64,000 nucleotides of DNA from NCBI RefSeq assembly GCF_019977395.1, contig NZ_AP024660.1:1364001-1428000 (forward strand), read 5' to 3'. The position numbers and the translations under genes are program-made. The DNA is from Arthrobacter sp. NicSoilC5. GTDB lineage: Bacteria; Actinomycetota; Actinomycetes; Actinomycetales; Micrococcaceae. Shown one piece after another: positions 8,040 through 16,353 of this stretch (its first letter is position 1; each line of letters opens with the position of its first letter). Under the pieces are notes generated by a model that had not been told where the DNA came from, made no database searches, and saw nothing but the letters and a program-made list of their open reading frames with translations.

Positions 8040-8405
8040 TGGAGATGGGGGGAATTGAACCCCCGTCCGATGTCGTGTTGTCAGGGCTTCTCCGGGCGCA
8101 GTTTGCGTCGGATTTTCTCGGCCCCAGCCATGCCGCAAACAGCTGGCTGATCCGGGCCCAGTCATCTAAAAGTCCCGTTTACTCCGATGACGGGAGCAAA
8201 CAGCAGTGGCTATCTAAATGACGCCAGGATCCGGGGCGATAGCAACCCCGGGCTGACGGACTGTCTTACTGCTTAGGCAGCAAGAGCGAAGTCAGTGCGC
8301 TTAGATTCGGCACTTATTGGTTTGCAGAAAGCGTTTACGAGATAATTCTGCATCCTCGGCCCGCTTCACCTGTCGCGACTAACACCGTCGAAACCGATCA
8401 TCCCC
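8040..8405 (-). ncRNA. ssrA: transfer-messenger RNA (tmRNA)
   Basis: 366-nt tmRNA that rescues stalled ribosomes by trans-translation with SmpB. The 5' end GGGGATGATCGGTTTCGACG (8405 downward) pairs with the 3' acceptor strand ATCTCC ending at discriminator A 8040. The T-arm GGGGGTTCAATTCCCCC is adjacent. A resume GCC codon at 8309-8311 starts a 12-residue tag reading AESKRTDFALAA, ending at TAA 8273-8275; the terminal ALAA is the usual protease signal and the length equals the mycobacterial tag. The genome encodes ACCC after the acceptor stem rather than ACCA, so the final CCA must be completed after transcription. It sits directly downstream of smpB, and a TAGTAT -10-like box is at 8449-8454. 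Confidence 0.95.
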
Positions 8406-8478
8406 GTATTTTGTTACCAAACCGGCTGGCAAGCCTGCCGGACTATTCATACTAACGCACGCCCTGCCGAAATAATTC

Positions 8479-8952
8479 CTAGCGGCGGCGGTTGCGCTCG
8501 CGCATCTCGCGCTGGGCCTCACGGTTGTCCTGCTGTTCCCGCAGCGTCTGCCGCTTGTCATACTCACGCTTACCGCGGGCCACCGCGATTTCCACCTTGG
8601 CCCGGCCGTCCACAAAGTACAGCTGGAGCGGCACGATGGTGTAACCGGCTTCCTGGACCTTGCGGGAAATCTTGATGAGCTCCTCGCGGTGCAGCAGCAG
8701 CTTACGGCGGCGGCGCGCAGCGTGGTTGGTCCAGCTGCCCTGGTTGTACTCGGGAATGTGGATCGCTTCCATCCACAGTTCGTCGTTGTAGAACGTGCAG
8801 AATCCGTCCACCATCGAGGCGTGGCCCTCGCGCAGGGACTTCACCTCGGTGCCCATCAGTGCGATGCCGGCCTCGTAAGTGTCCAGCACGTGATAGTCGT
8901 GCCGGGCCTTGCGGTTGGTGGCCACCACCTTACGGCCACTTTCTTTAGGCAC
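8479..8952 (-). CDS. smpB: SsrA-binding protein SmpB
   Basis: 157-aa SmpB, the partner that carries tmRNA into the stalled ribosome A site. Visible family segments are NRKARHDYHVLDTYEAG, GTEVKSLREG, NHAARRRRKLLLHREE and the basic C-terminal tail (KREYDKRQTLREQ onwards) that occupies the empty mRNA channel. Length is typical. The start codon is GTG at 8952 with GAGGAG 8 nt upstream. It lies between the M23 peptidase gene and ssrA on one strand, the conserved actinobacterial order. Confidence 0.97.
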   Translation of the reverse strand: MPKESGRKVVATNRKARHDYHVLDTYEAGIALMGTEVKSLREGHASMVDGFCTFYNDELWMEAIHIPEYNQGSWTNHAARRRRKLLLHREELIKISRKVQEAGYTIVPLQLYFVDGRAKVEIAVARGKREYDKRQTLREQQDNREAQREMRERNRRR

Positions 8953-8982
8953 GGGAAAACTCCTCGGGTTCAGGTCGGATGC

Positions 8983-9003
8983 CTCCGGGCCTTCGGCCCG
9001 GAG
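8983..9003. terminator. small GC-rich hairpin between M23 gene and smpB
   Basis: 9-bp perfect stem (8983-8991 with 8995-9003) and loop TTC. It has no clear U-tract, so it could be a weak terminator or pause site separating smpB expression from the ftsEX-peptidase transcript. Confidence 0.35.
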
Positions 9004-9035
9004 CTATACAAGTCTACGGCAGCGGCGCTTGTCCC

Positions 9036-10466
9036 CTAGAGCAGGCCCATGGGGTCCACAGCCCTGCCGTTGAGCCAGGTTTCGAAGTGGGCGTGGCAGC
9101 CGGTGGAGTTGCCGGTGCTGCCCGAGTACGCGATCAGCTGGCCCTGCGAGACCCGCTGCCCGTTTGAAACCACGATGCTCGAGTTGTGGTAGTAGATGGT
9201 GGTCAGGGTGTTGCCCTGCATCACGCCATGATCGATCTTGACGCGCCACCCGCCACCATCGGCGGAGTTCCACCCGGAGCTGAAGACCTCCCCGGCAGCC
9301 GCCGCATACACGGGGGTGCCGCAGGCGGCACCGAAGTCGATGCCGGTATGCATGTAGCCGCCGGTGCCGTAGAAGTCGATCGTTCCCGGCGGAGTGGTGC
9401 GGTATCCAAAGCCGGAGGTGATGGGAATGCTGCCGTCAAAGGGATGGCGGAGGCCAAAGGCCGACGGCGAGCCGGCCGCCGGCGGTACGTACGGCTGGAC
9501 GGGCGGGGCGGGGCGGTTCGCTGCCGCGGCTGCGGCGGCAGCGGCTGCAGCTGCGGCCTCAGCCTGCCGGCGCTGTTCTGCTTCCCACGCCTCGCGGGCC
9601 TTGCGGTCACGTTCAGCAATTTCGTTGGCCACCTGGTTCTGGTTGGCCTGGACACCGGCCAGCTGCGCCTGGATCCCGGGCTTGGCCGCCTGGAGCTCGG
9701 CATCGAGCCGGGTGGTATCGGCAATCAGCTGGTCAACCTGGGCCTTCTTGGCCGCAGCCTCATCGCGGGCCGCCTTCTCCCGCTCCAGCGCGGCGTCTGC
9801 TTTGGCCTTAAGGTCCTTGATCTCCGCTTCGACGGCCTGAAGCCGTGCTTCGGAGTTGACGTTGGTGGCATTCTGCTGGCTGAGCTTGTCCATGGCAGCG
9901 TTTTGGCTGCGCATGGCCTGGTCCGCGAGGTCCATGGTTTCGGTCAGGCTGCTGCCGCTGTTGGAACCGAAGAAGAGCGACAAGTTGGAGGGAACGCCGC
10001 CGGACTTGTAGGCCTGGGTGGCGATCTGCCCGATCAGTTTTTTCGTGTCCGCGATCTTTTGCTTGTCTGTTTCCAGTTGCTGGGTGATCTTGGCTTTGTT
10101 CTGCTGGGCCATGTCCACGCGGGCCGACAGGGCTTCGACTTCCTTGACCGCGCCGGCGACCCGCCCCTGGGCTTCAAGCAGCGCCTGCTGGGCACCCGGC
10201 AACTGGCCCTGGTAGATCACCAGGTCACCGGCGGCCTTGGCAATCCGGGAATCGACGAACTCCAAGGACGCCTGGACACGGGCAGCCTCAGCCTCGAGCG
10301 CAGCCTTGCGGTCTTCGAGGTCGTCTGCGAAAGCGACAGGGGTGGCAACGGCCATCCCGGCGGAAAGGATGATGGTGAGCACGCCGCTGACGATCCCCAA
10401 ACGGCGGGCAGCGGTCCGCCCGCGGCTGTGCCGGGGGCGGTGCAAGGTCTGATCAGTTACGTTCAT
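9036..10466 (-). CDS. secreted coiled-coil M23 peptidase, FtsEX-linked
   Basis: 476-aa exported protein: a signal/TM segment near 20-45 ending GMAVATPVAFADD, a long coiled coil about 48-285 rich in Ala, Glu, Lys and Gln, an alanine run and Pro-rich linker near 290-330, and a C-terminal M23/LytM domain about 335-470. Zinc motifs HTGID (His near 373) and HAHFE (near 457) are intact, so it should be an active peptidoglycan endopeptidase. ATG 10466 has GAGGAA upstream; an earlier GTG at 10490 is less likely. Position 27 nt after ftsX and the EnvC/PcsB-like architecture indicate that FtsEX controls it during septation. Confidence 0.9.
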   Translation of the reverse strand: MNVTDQTLHRPRHSRGRTAARRLGIVSGVLTIILSAGMAVATPVAFADDLEDRKAALEAEAARVQASLEFVDSRIAKAAGDLVIYQGQLPGAQQALLEAQGRVAGAVKEVEALSARVDMAQQNKAKITQQLETDKQKIADTKKLIGQIATQAYKSGGVPSNLSLFFGSNSGSSLTETMDLADQAMRSQNAAMDKLSQQNATNVNSEARLQAVEAEIKDLKAKADAALEREKAARDEAAAKKAQVDQLIADTTRLDAELQAAKPGIQAQLAGVQANQNQVANEIAERDRKAREAWEAEQRRQAEAAAAAAAAAAAAANRPAPPVQPYVPPAAGSPSAFGLRHPFDGSIPITSGFGYRTTPPGTIDFYGTGGYMHTGIDFGAACGTPVYAAAAGEVFSSGWNSADGGGWRVKIDHGVMQGNTLTTIYYHNSSIVVSNGQRVSQGQLIAYSGSTGNSTGCHAHFETWLNGRAVDPMGLL

Positions 10467-10493
10467 GGGCATTCCTCGGTCGGTGTGCACAGC

Positions 10494-11408
10494 CTAAACG
10501 CGCAAATATCTGCGTAAGGTCAAGAGAGACGAAATTCCTGCCAAGGATCCGCCAAGGACCAGCAGCGCCGGTGCGAGGATCAGGGTCTGGCCGGAGGAGA
10601 TGAAGGCCGTGTCAGGGTACTGGCGGGACATGTAGTCGCCCAGGAAGAACTGCGCCACTGCCCACAGGGTGCCCGAGGCCAGGGCTGCACCGATGACCGC
10701 CGCTATGACGCCCTCGAGGATGAACGGCAACTGGATGACGGTCTTGGATGCACCGACAAGCCTCATGATTCCGGTTTCCCTGCGCCTGCTGAATGCAGAG
10801 AGCCTGATGGTGGTGGCGATCAGCAGGATCGCGCAGACGATCATCACACCTGCGATGCCCACTGCCACCAGGGAAGCCCCGTTCATCACCGAGAAGAGAC
10901 GCTCGAGCAGCTGGCGCTGGTCAATCACCGTTTCCACGCCAGGCTGGGAGGAGAAGGTCTCGCTGATGATCTGGTACTTCTCCGGGTCCTTCATATTGAT
11001 CCGGAACGATGCCGGCAACTGGTCCGGCGTCACGGAATCAACGATGGGCGAGTTGGAGAACTGGTCCTTGAAGTGCTTGTAGGCCTCATCCTTGGACTCG
11101 AACTGGAAGTCATTGATGTACTGCGCCACGGCCGGTGACTCCAGGAGCGCGTTCAAGCCCTGTTGCTGCTCAGGGGTGACGGGCCCCGAGGCGCAACCCG
11201 GCGCCGTCGAACCTTCGCTGCAAAGGAAGATGGCCACCTGGACCTTGTCGTACCAATAGCCCTTCATCTGGTTGATCTGCATCTGCAGCATGCCGGCCGC
11301 GCCCACGAATGTGAGGGACACGAACGTGACCAGGATGACTGAGACCACCATGGAAAGGTTGCGGCGCAGGCCGCTGCCAATCTCGGAAAGAATGAATGCG
11401 AGCCTCAC
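10494..11408 (-). CDS. ftsX: cell division permease FtsX
   Basis: 304-aa FtsX membrane subunit of the FtsEX complex, which transmits ATP-driven signals to wall hydrolases at the septum. One TM segment near 22-44, an extracellular domain about 50-165 containing a cysteine pair ([15 protein letters not shown]), then three TM segments near 170-195, 225-250 and 275-298. The start is GTG 11408, overlapping the ftsE stop by 4 nt (GTGA), so translation is coupled. The extracellular loop is the expected docking site for the M23 coiled-coil protein encoded next. Confidence 0.96.
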   Translation of the reverse strand: MRLAFILSEIGSGLRRNLSMVVSVILVTFVSLTFVGAAGMLQMQINQMKGYWYDKVQVAIFLCSEGSTAPGCASGPVTPEQQQGLNALLESPAVAQYINDFQFESKDEAYKHFKDQFSNSPIVDSVTPDQLPASFRINMKDPEKYQIISETFSSQPGVETVIDQRQLLERLFSVMNGASLVAVGIAGVMIVCAILLIATTIRLSAFSRRRETGIMRLVGASKTVIQLPFILEGVIAAVIGAALASGTLWAVAQFFLGDYMSRQYPDTAFISSGQTLILAPALLVLGGSLAGISSLLTLRRYLRV

Positions 11409-12193
11409 CGCTGGGCCTCGCCTTCGGCACCGTTGCCCGGAAGGCCGGCGTCGGGCGCTTCCCGGCCGCTGGCGTCCTTCAGGCGCCGGGACTGCCCGAC
11501 GACGGGGATCATCGACGTGTACAAGGCCCTGGCTTCGTCGCGGATCACCACGCCGTTCTTGAGTTCCACCACCCGCTTGCGCATCTCGTTGACGATGTCG
11601 TCATCGTGGGTGGCCATCACCACCGTGGTTCCGTTCTGGTTGATCTTGTCCAGCACGCCCATGATTCCCATGGAGGTGGTGGGGTCAAGGTTTCCCGTCG
11701 GTTCGTCCGCGAGGAGGATTCCGGGCCGGTTGACCACGGCGCGCGCGATGGCAACGCGCTGCTGCTCGCCGCCGGACAGCTCGTGCGGCATGCGGTGTTC
11801 CTTGCCTTCGAGCCCTACTGTTTTGAGGACCTCGGGGACGGTGTCGCGGATCACGCTGCGGCTCTTGCCGATGACTTGCATGGCGAACGCCACATTGGCG
11901 AACACGTTCTTCTGCGGCAGGAGCCGGAAGTCCTGGAAGACGACGCCGATGCCGCGCCGGAGGCGGGGAACACGCCAGCTGGAAATCTTGGCGACATTCT
12001 GGCCGGCGACGTACACGGCACCGGAGGTGGCGCGGTCTTCCTTCAACACCAGCCGGAGGAAGGTGGACTTCCCGGAACCGGAAGCACCCACGAGGAAGGC
12101 GAATTCGCCGCGGTCGATCTCAAGATTGACGGAATCCAGCGCCGGTCGGGCTTTCTGGTCGTAAACCTTGGTGACATTTTCGAATCGGATCAT
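11405..12193 (-). CDS. ftsE: cell division ATP-binding protein FtsE
   Basis: 262-aa ABC ATPase driving FtsX. Walker [10 protein letters not shown] is at 36-44, the signature [13 protein letters not shown] and Walker [13 protein letters not shown] follow, then the H-loop [12 protein letters not shown] 12193 ([11 protein letters not shown]) is the standard start; the frame upstream to 12259 lacks family similarity. The C-terminal extension of about 30 residues after the usual 229-residue core (EARALYTSM to the end) is charged and of unknown role. Confidence 0.96.
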   Translation of the reverse strand: MIRFENVTKVYDQKARPALDSVNLEIDRGEFAFLVGASGSGKSTFLRLVLKEDRATSGAVYVAGQNVAKISSWRVPRLRRGIGVVFQDFRLLPQKNVFANVAFAMQVIGKSRSVIRDTVPEVLKTVGLEGKEHRMPHELSGGEQQRVAIARAVVNRPGILLADEPTGNLDPTTSMGIMGVLDKINQNGTTVVMATHDDDIVNEMRKRVVELKNGVVIRDEARALYTSMIPVVGQSRRLKDASGREAPDAGLPGNGAEGEAQR

Positions 12194-12379
12194 GGCCCTA
12201 AGTACCCTGCAGGGCATGGCTGATCCGTCTGATGCAGCCCAGTTCTGCAGCCGGTGCACGGGTTTTCGTTTGGGGAAAGTAGGGCCCCGGCCCCTCGACT
12301 ATACGCAGGATGGCCGGCGGTTGGGCGGGCTTTCGGTGGCGTGTCGCCGGATCAGCCGGCGGGCAGCCGGGAGGACCGC

Positions 12380-13495
12380 CTACTTTTCAGCGTTGCGGTT
12401 GTCAGTACGCCAGCGGATGCCCGCGTCGATGAAATCGTCAATCTCGCCGTCGAACACCGCGGACGTATTGCCCACCTCGTGTTCGGTGCGCAGGTCCTTC
12501 ACCATTTGGTACGGGTTCAGGACATAGGAGCGCATCTGGTCGCCCCAGGAGGCCTTGACGTCGCCGGCCAGCGCCTTCTTTTCCGCGTCCTCCTGTTCCT
12601 TCTTCAGCAGCAGGAGCCGGGACTGCAGAACGCGCATGGCAGCTGCGCGGTTCTGCAGCTGCGATTTCTCGTTCTGCATGGAGACCACGGTGCCGGTGGG
12701 GATGTGGGTGAGGCGGACGGCGGAGTCGGTGGTGTTGACCGATTGGCCGCCCGGGCCGGAGGAACGGAATACGTCCACCCTGATTTCGTTGTCCGGGATT
12801 TCGATCGAGTCTGTCTGCTCGATCAGCGGAATGACTTCAACGGCTGCGAACGACGTCTGGCGGCGTCCCTGGTTGTCGAACGGGCTGATCCTGACAAGGC
12901 GGTGGGTGCCGGCTTCCACGCTGAGCGTGCCGTACGCATACGGCGCCTTCACCTCAAAAGTGGCTGACTTCAGTCCGGCTTCCTCCGCGTAGGAGGTATC
13001 CATGACCGTGGTGGGGTACCCGTGCCGCTCAGCCCAGCGGAGGTACATGCGCATGAGCATTTCGGCGAAGTCCGCCGCGTCCACGCCGCCCGCACCGGCC
13101 CTGATGGAGACCACAGCTTCGCGTTCGTCGTATTCGCCGGACAGCAGGGTGACCACTTCCAGGTCCTTGAGGGCCTTCTTGATGGACTCGAGTTCGGCAG
13201 CGGCCTCCCCCATCGAGTCGGCGTCGTCCTCGTCCTGCCCGAGTTCCACCAGGACCTCGAGGTCGTCGATCCGGGACTCCAGGTTAGTGAGGCGCTCCAG
13301 TTCAGACTGGCGGTGGGACAGCCTGGAAGTGACTTTCTGCGCGGCCGCGGGATCGTCCCAAAGGTTCGGCTCCCCCGCCCGCTCGCTGAGTTCGGCGATG
13401 TCTTCCTTGAGCGCCTCCACGTCGGTGACGCGTTCGATGGACTCGTAGGTGGCGCGGAGCGCGCGGATTTCAGCGGAAAAATCAATATTGGCCAT
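12380..13495 (-). CDS. prfB: peptide chain release factor 2
   Basis: 371-aa RF2, which reads UGA and UAA and triggers peptide release. The GGQ motif in SGPGGQSVN is near 248 and the specificity tripeptide SPF lies in [12 protein letters not shown]. The gene is read in one frame from ATG 13495, so the programmed +1 frameshift used by many bacteria is absent, as in other actinobacteria. A -10 box at 13505-13510 stands 9 nt before the ATG, and no ribosome binding site is evident. It heads the prfB-ftsE-ftsX-M23-smpB-ssrA series; 186 bp without a recognisable gene separate it from ftsE. Confidence 0.97.
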   Translation of the reverse strand: MANIDFSAEIRALRATYESIERVTDVEALKEDIAELSERAGEPNLWDDPAAAQKVTSRLSHRQSELERLTNLESRIDDLEVLVELGQDEDDADSMGEAAAELESIKKALKDLEVVTLLSGEYDEREAVVSIRAGAGGVDAADFAEMLMRMYLRWAERHGYPTTVMDTSYAEEAGLKSATFEVKAPYAYGTLSVEAGTHRLVRISPFDNQGRRQTSFAAVEVIPLIEQTDSIEIPDNEIRVDVFRSSGPGGQSVNTTDSAVRLTHIPTGTVVSMQNEKSQLQNRAAAMRVLQSRLLLLKKEQEDAEKKALAGDVKASWGDQMRSYVLNPYQMVKDLRTEHEVGNTSAVFDGEIDDFIDAGIRWRTDNRNAEK

Positions 13496-13504
13496 GGTGG
13501 TTTA

Positions 13505-13510
13505 AGCCTA
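13505..13510 (-). promoter_or_regulatory. -10 box TAGGCT for prfB, probable leaderless
   Basis: TAGGCT on the minus strand fits TAnnnT and ends 9 nt before the prfB ATG, with no Shine-Dalgarno sequence between. Confidence 0.4.
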
Positions 13511-13549
13511 CGCTATCGGGGAATACCGGCCGGCTCGGCGGCCTGCGTC

Positions 13550-13996
13550 CTACCGGGTCAACCGCGAGCGCGCGGTTGACGTCGCTTCAATGGGGATGCC
13601 GTCGGGTATCAGGAAATTCACCACAGGCGGGTGGACGGCCGCTGTGAGGACCACGACGGCGGTGGAACCGTCCGGCGTACCCGTTGCCCCCGCGACGGTA
13701 AGGCTGGAGAAACGTTGCGAGGCAGGGCTCCTGGCAACGAAGTCGGCTGCCACGTTCCGGACGCGGGAAGGGTTGAGGACTGCCGAGGGGCTGCCGCCCT
13801 GTGTTGAGACTTCCCCCAGCGTGTAGCTGTCCGCAGCAGCAAGCGAGGCCCCGTCCGCCAGGGACAGCAGGCGCTTGTGCTCCAGATAGACGGCGGATAT
13901 TCCGATGACCACCGTCGCCACCAGGAGCGCCAGGACCACATAGCCGAGGATCATGACCATCAACTGGCCGTTCTCGTCCGGTTCCCTGCGCTTCAT
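13550..13996 (-). CDS. TadG-like/Flp-type membrane protein
   Basis: 148-aa protein with a short polar N-terminus (MKRREPDENGQ), one hydrophobic segment near 11-36, then a secreted domain containing LADGASLAAADSY, the pattern of the Tad-like region in TadG-type proteins. Last gene of the Tad operon; its ATG overlaps the TGA of the preceding pseudopilin gene (ATGA). Probably an envelope component or minor pilin of the Tad pilus. Family assignment rests on position and hydropathy, so it is less sure than tadA-C. Confidence 0.7.
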   Translation of the reverse strand: MKRREPDENGQLMVMILGYVVLALLVATVVIGISAVYLEHKRLLSLADGASLAAADSYTLGEVSTQGGSPSAVLNPSRVRNVAADFVARSPASQRFSSLTVAGATGTPDGSTAVVVLTAAVHPPVVNFLIPDGIPIEATSTARSRLTR

Positions 13997-14637
13997 CGGT
14001 ACCGCCCTACCAGCTGGGAGGATGACGCTTGAACCTCTGTGGCGGACAGCCCCTCGGCAAAGGGGATGAACGGCAGCGGCACACTCAGGCTCACCGTCAC
14101 TGTTACCGTACTGCCCGCCGCCTGGCAGTCTGCGGGGCTGCAGGCGGTGGTCATGCTGGCCCGGTCCGCCTGGTGACCGAAATCGGAGAGGGCAAGTGCC
14201 ACCGCCTGCTCGGCTGCAGCCTGGGCGGTTACAGCATCGGGCTGGGCCACGTAGACCTTCGCTGCCTGGTCCGCGGCGCCCACCACGGCGAAGGAGCCTC
14301 CCTGGATCTGCCCGACCGTGATGACGAAGTACACAAGCGGGACCATCAACAGGAGTGCAAGGAACGTAAACTCGACCACTGCGCTTCCCTGTTCATGTGT
14401 CAGGCGCGGCTGGTTCCCGCTTTTCCGGCAGGCAGGCGCGGACTCCTGGGATGTGTCCCCCGGGCCGGCGTCCCCGGACCGCTCCCGGCAGAGTGCTTCT
14501 GCCAGGCGGGTCCGGAAGCGCAGGTGCGCCTTGGAGCCCAGCACCGGATGGCAGCCGGGCATTCCTTGGGAGCAGGGCTTTGCTTTCCAGCCGGGCATTG
14601 TTTTCCAGGTGGCTGGGTCAGGGCTGAACGGCTGCAT
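13993..14637 (-). CDS. TadE-family pseudopilin with long N-terminal leader
   Basis: 214-aa protein. TadE-type signature EQGSAVVEFTFLALLLMVP starts near residue 82, followed by a secreted domain with two cysteines (CSPADC). The ATG at 14637 lies inside the end of the upstream tadE gene (20-nt overlap) and has GGAGG 9 nt before it, supporting this start. That leaves an unusual leader of about 80 residues, rich in Pro, Arg and Cys, before the transmembrane helix; most TadE proteins have 10-25. A start further in cannot be excluded, although no in-frame ATG with a better ribosome binding site was seen. Confidence 0.72.
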   Translation of the reverse strand: MQPFSPDPATWKTMPGWKAKPCSQGMPGCHPVLGSKAHLRFRTRLAEALCRERSGDAGPGDTSQESAPACRKSGNQPRLTHEQGSAVVEFTFLALLLMVPLVYFVITVGQIQGGSFAVVGAADQAAKVYVAQPDAVTAQAAAEQAVALALSDFGHQADRASMTTACSPADCQAAGSTVTVTVSLSVPLPFIPFAEGLSATEVQASSSQLVGRYR

Positions 14638-15034
14638 GTCCCTTCACCTCCAGCAGGTCCCGGGGTCCAATGAGGCCAATGACAGGCATGGGAGAGCGGA
14701 CCGTGACTTCCAGAGAGCGCATGCCGTGGACGTCCACTTCCTGGGTACTGATGTGTTCCGCGAAGCCCGGGGTGAGGGCCACGCTTATGAGGCTGCGGGT
14801 CCGTTCTTCGGCGTCGGAGGCATTGCGGTCAGCGAGGGTTCCGTACCGCGCCCCGGAGGCGGCAGCATCGATGAGGGTGTTCCTGACGTGGAGGACCAGC
14901 GTTAACTGGACTATCGCCAGGAAGAACATCGTCAGCAGCCCGCCAATCAGGACGAAGTCCACCACGGCCGATCCCTGCTCGCCTGCCCGGGACAGCGCCG
15001 GCTGCTCAGCCGTGCGGGGAGCAGCCCTCCTCAT
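14618..15034 (-). CDS. TadE-family pseudopilin
   Basis: 138-aa TadE-like minor pilin. A 17-residue charged leader precedes GEQGSAVVDFVLIGGLLTM, with the Gly and acidic +5 pattern typical of prepilin-peptidase substrates, a single TM helix near 22-45, then an extracytoplasmic domain. The gene starts 3 nt after the stop of the small pilin-like gene and overlaps the next pseudopilin gene by 20 nt. Expected to be processed and to help assemble or anchor the Tad pilus. Confidence 0.8.
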   Translation of the reverse strand: MRRAAPRTAEQPALSRAGEQGSAVVDFVLIGGLLTMFFLAIVQLTLVLHVRNTLIDAAASGARYGTLADRNASDAEERTRSLISVALTPGFAEHISTQEVDVHGMRSLEVTVRSPMPVIGLIGPRDLLEVKGHAAVQP

Positions 15035-15037
15035 GGT

Positions 15038-15334
15038 TCAGTTCCCCACCTTGTCCATTGCCTGGTTGAACATGGCCTCAAGTGCAGGGCCTGCGAGCGC
15101 CAGCAGGGCCGCCACCAGGACCGCTGACATCAACGTAATCATCACCCAGCCCGGTACGTCGCCGCGCTCGGGATGATCGCTTTCGGCTGCCGGCGCATCC
15201 AGGCGGTAATCGGAACCGGCGTCGTACTGTGCGGCCTGACGCGGGTGCAGGCGAACAGCCCGGATCATCTGGAGCTGCAGCAAGGCCGCCAGGGAAAGAA
15301 GCAGCGTCGCCCAGCGGATTCCCATGGTTTTCAT
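15038..15334 (-). CDS. small two-helix protein in the Flp pilin position
   Basis: 98-aa protein with hydrophobic segments near 5-25 and 60-85 and a charged middle (HPERGDVPGW). It sits between tadC and tadE, where Flp pilin is usually encoded, and the C-terminal part (GWVMITLMSAVLVAALLALAG in outline, split by no charged residue) has pilin-like hydrophobicity. However, it lacks the classical Flp pattern Gly-x4-Glu-Tyr, so it may be a pilin variant or a membrane accessory protein. No other pilin candidate is visible in the operon. Confidence 0.6.
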   Translation of the reverse strand: MKTMGIRWATLLLSLAALLQLQMIRAVRLHPRQAAQYDAGSDYRLDAPAAESDHPERGDVPGWVMITLMSAVLVAALLALAGPALEAMFNQAMDKVGN

Positions 15335-15411
15335 CTTTGCGTCCTATTCCTGTTTCGTTGAGGGGACTTGAAGGGTGTTGCTGAAGTGCGGGCTTCGGGT
15401 TGTACTCATCG

Positions 15412-16353
15412 TCAGAAGCCCAGGTTGATGGCCGCGAGACCGGGGAACACCGCGAAGACCACGGTCAGGGGAAGCACTCCGAAAACCAGCGGGACCATCA
15501 TCGCGATCTCCTTCTTCCCTGCGGCTTCCATGAGGTCGCGCTTCGCTGAATCGCGTACGTCCTGCGCCTGGGCGCGGAGCACGTCTGCGAGGGGTGTGCC
15601 CCGTTCCACCGCGACGATGATGCCGTCGACGAACCTGACCAGCGGTGCAAGGTCGGTTCGCGCGGAGAACTCCTGCAAGGCCAGAACCAGGGGCTTGCCT
15701 GCCCTTGTCTCCGCGAGGATCTTCGAGAATTCCTTGGACAGTTCGCCTTTCGCACTTCTGCAGACGCGGTCCAGGGCGCCTGTCGCGCTCTCCCCTGCGC
15801 CGACCGCCAGGGCCATTAGTTCGGCAAGGCTGGGGAACTCTGCCATCATCCGGGTTTCCCGTCGCCGGACCTGGACGCCGAGCCAGTAATCGCGCAGCAC
15901 AAAGCCCGCTGCAGCACTGCCAATGATCACCCCGGCCGCGAGGAAAGGGCTGAACCTGCCCGCTGCGGCACCAATGAGGATGACGGTGAGCGAAAAAACG
16001 AAACCGGCCGCGGCCCACAGCAACTGCTCGGCTCGGAAGTCGATGGGTGACTTGTTGATTCCAGCCTGGGCAAGCCGCCGCGAGGTGGCCCCTGGCGAGG
16101 GGTTGAGTCTTCCCAGTGCGGACAGCCAGTCGCGGAAGACGGGACGGAGGATCCGTTCAAGGGGGCCGAATGGCGTGAGGTTCTGCTCGCCGGCGCGAAG
16201 GAGTCGCGACTCCAGGTTCTGCGACTTCAGTTGGGGCTCAATCCGCTCCGACAGTGTCAGGGGGCGCATCGGAGGGGACCGGAAAATCACGAGCCACAAC
16301 CCCAGGCCGAGGCCGATTCCACAAGCCACCGCTGCAGGAGAAGAGAGAATCAT
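15412..16353 (-). CDS. tadC: Tad inner-membrane platform protein TadC
   Basis: 313-aa GspF/TadC-type membrane protein, part of the platform on which the TadA ATPase acts. TM segments lie near 3-20, 105-125, 128-148 and 285-310; the cytoplasmic T2SSF domain is about 170-285 with EFPSLAELMALAV and the GTPLADVL motif. ATG 16353 overlaps the tadB stop by 4 nt (ATGA); the open frame continues upstream but without family similarity. Functions with tadB and tadA. Confidence 0.88.
   Translation of the reverse strand: MILSSPAAVACGIGLGLGLWLVIFRSPPMRPLTLSERIEPQLKSQNLESRLLRAGEQNLTPFGPLERILRPVFRDWLSALGRLNPSPGATSRRLAQAGINKSPIDFRAEQLLWAAAGFVFSLTVILIGAAAGRFSPFLAAGVIIGSAAAGFVLRDYWLGVQVRRRETRMMAEFPSLAELMALAVGAGESATGALDRVCRSAKGELSKEFSKILAETRAGKPLVLALQEFSARTDLAPLVRFVDGIIVAVERGTPLADVLRAQAQDVRDSAKRDLMEAAGKKEIAMMVPLVFGVLPLTVVFAVFPGLAAINLGF

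Noticed and set aside
9520..9560. Simple-sequence GCC/GCG repeat as a phase-variable tract
   Set aside because: The Ala run in the M23 linker uses mixed GCN codons, so slippage is unlikely and it is in-frame.
9186..10517. 443-codon frame opposite the M23 peptidase
   Set aside because: Composition follows the coiled-coil gene in reverse, with no independent support.
12194..12379. Small gene or RNA between ftsE and prfB
   Set aside because: No convincing ORF with a ribosome binding site, tRNA fold or strong hairpin is visible.
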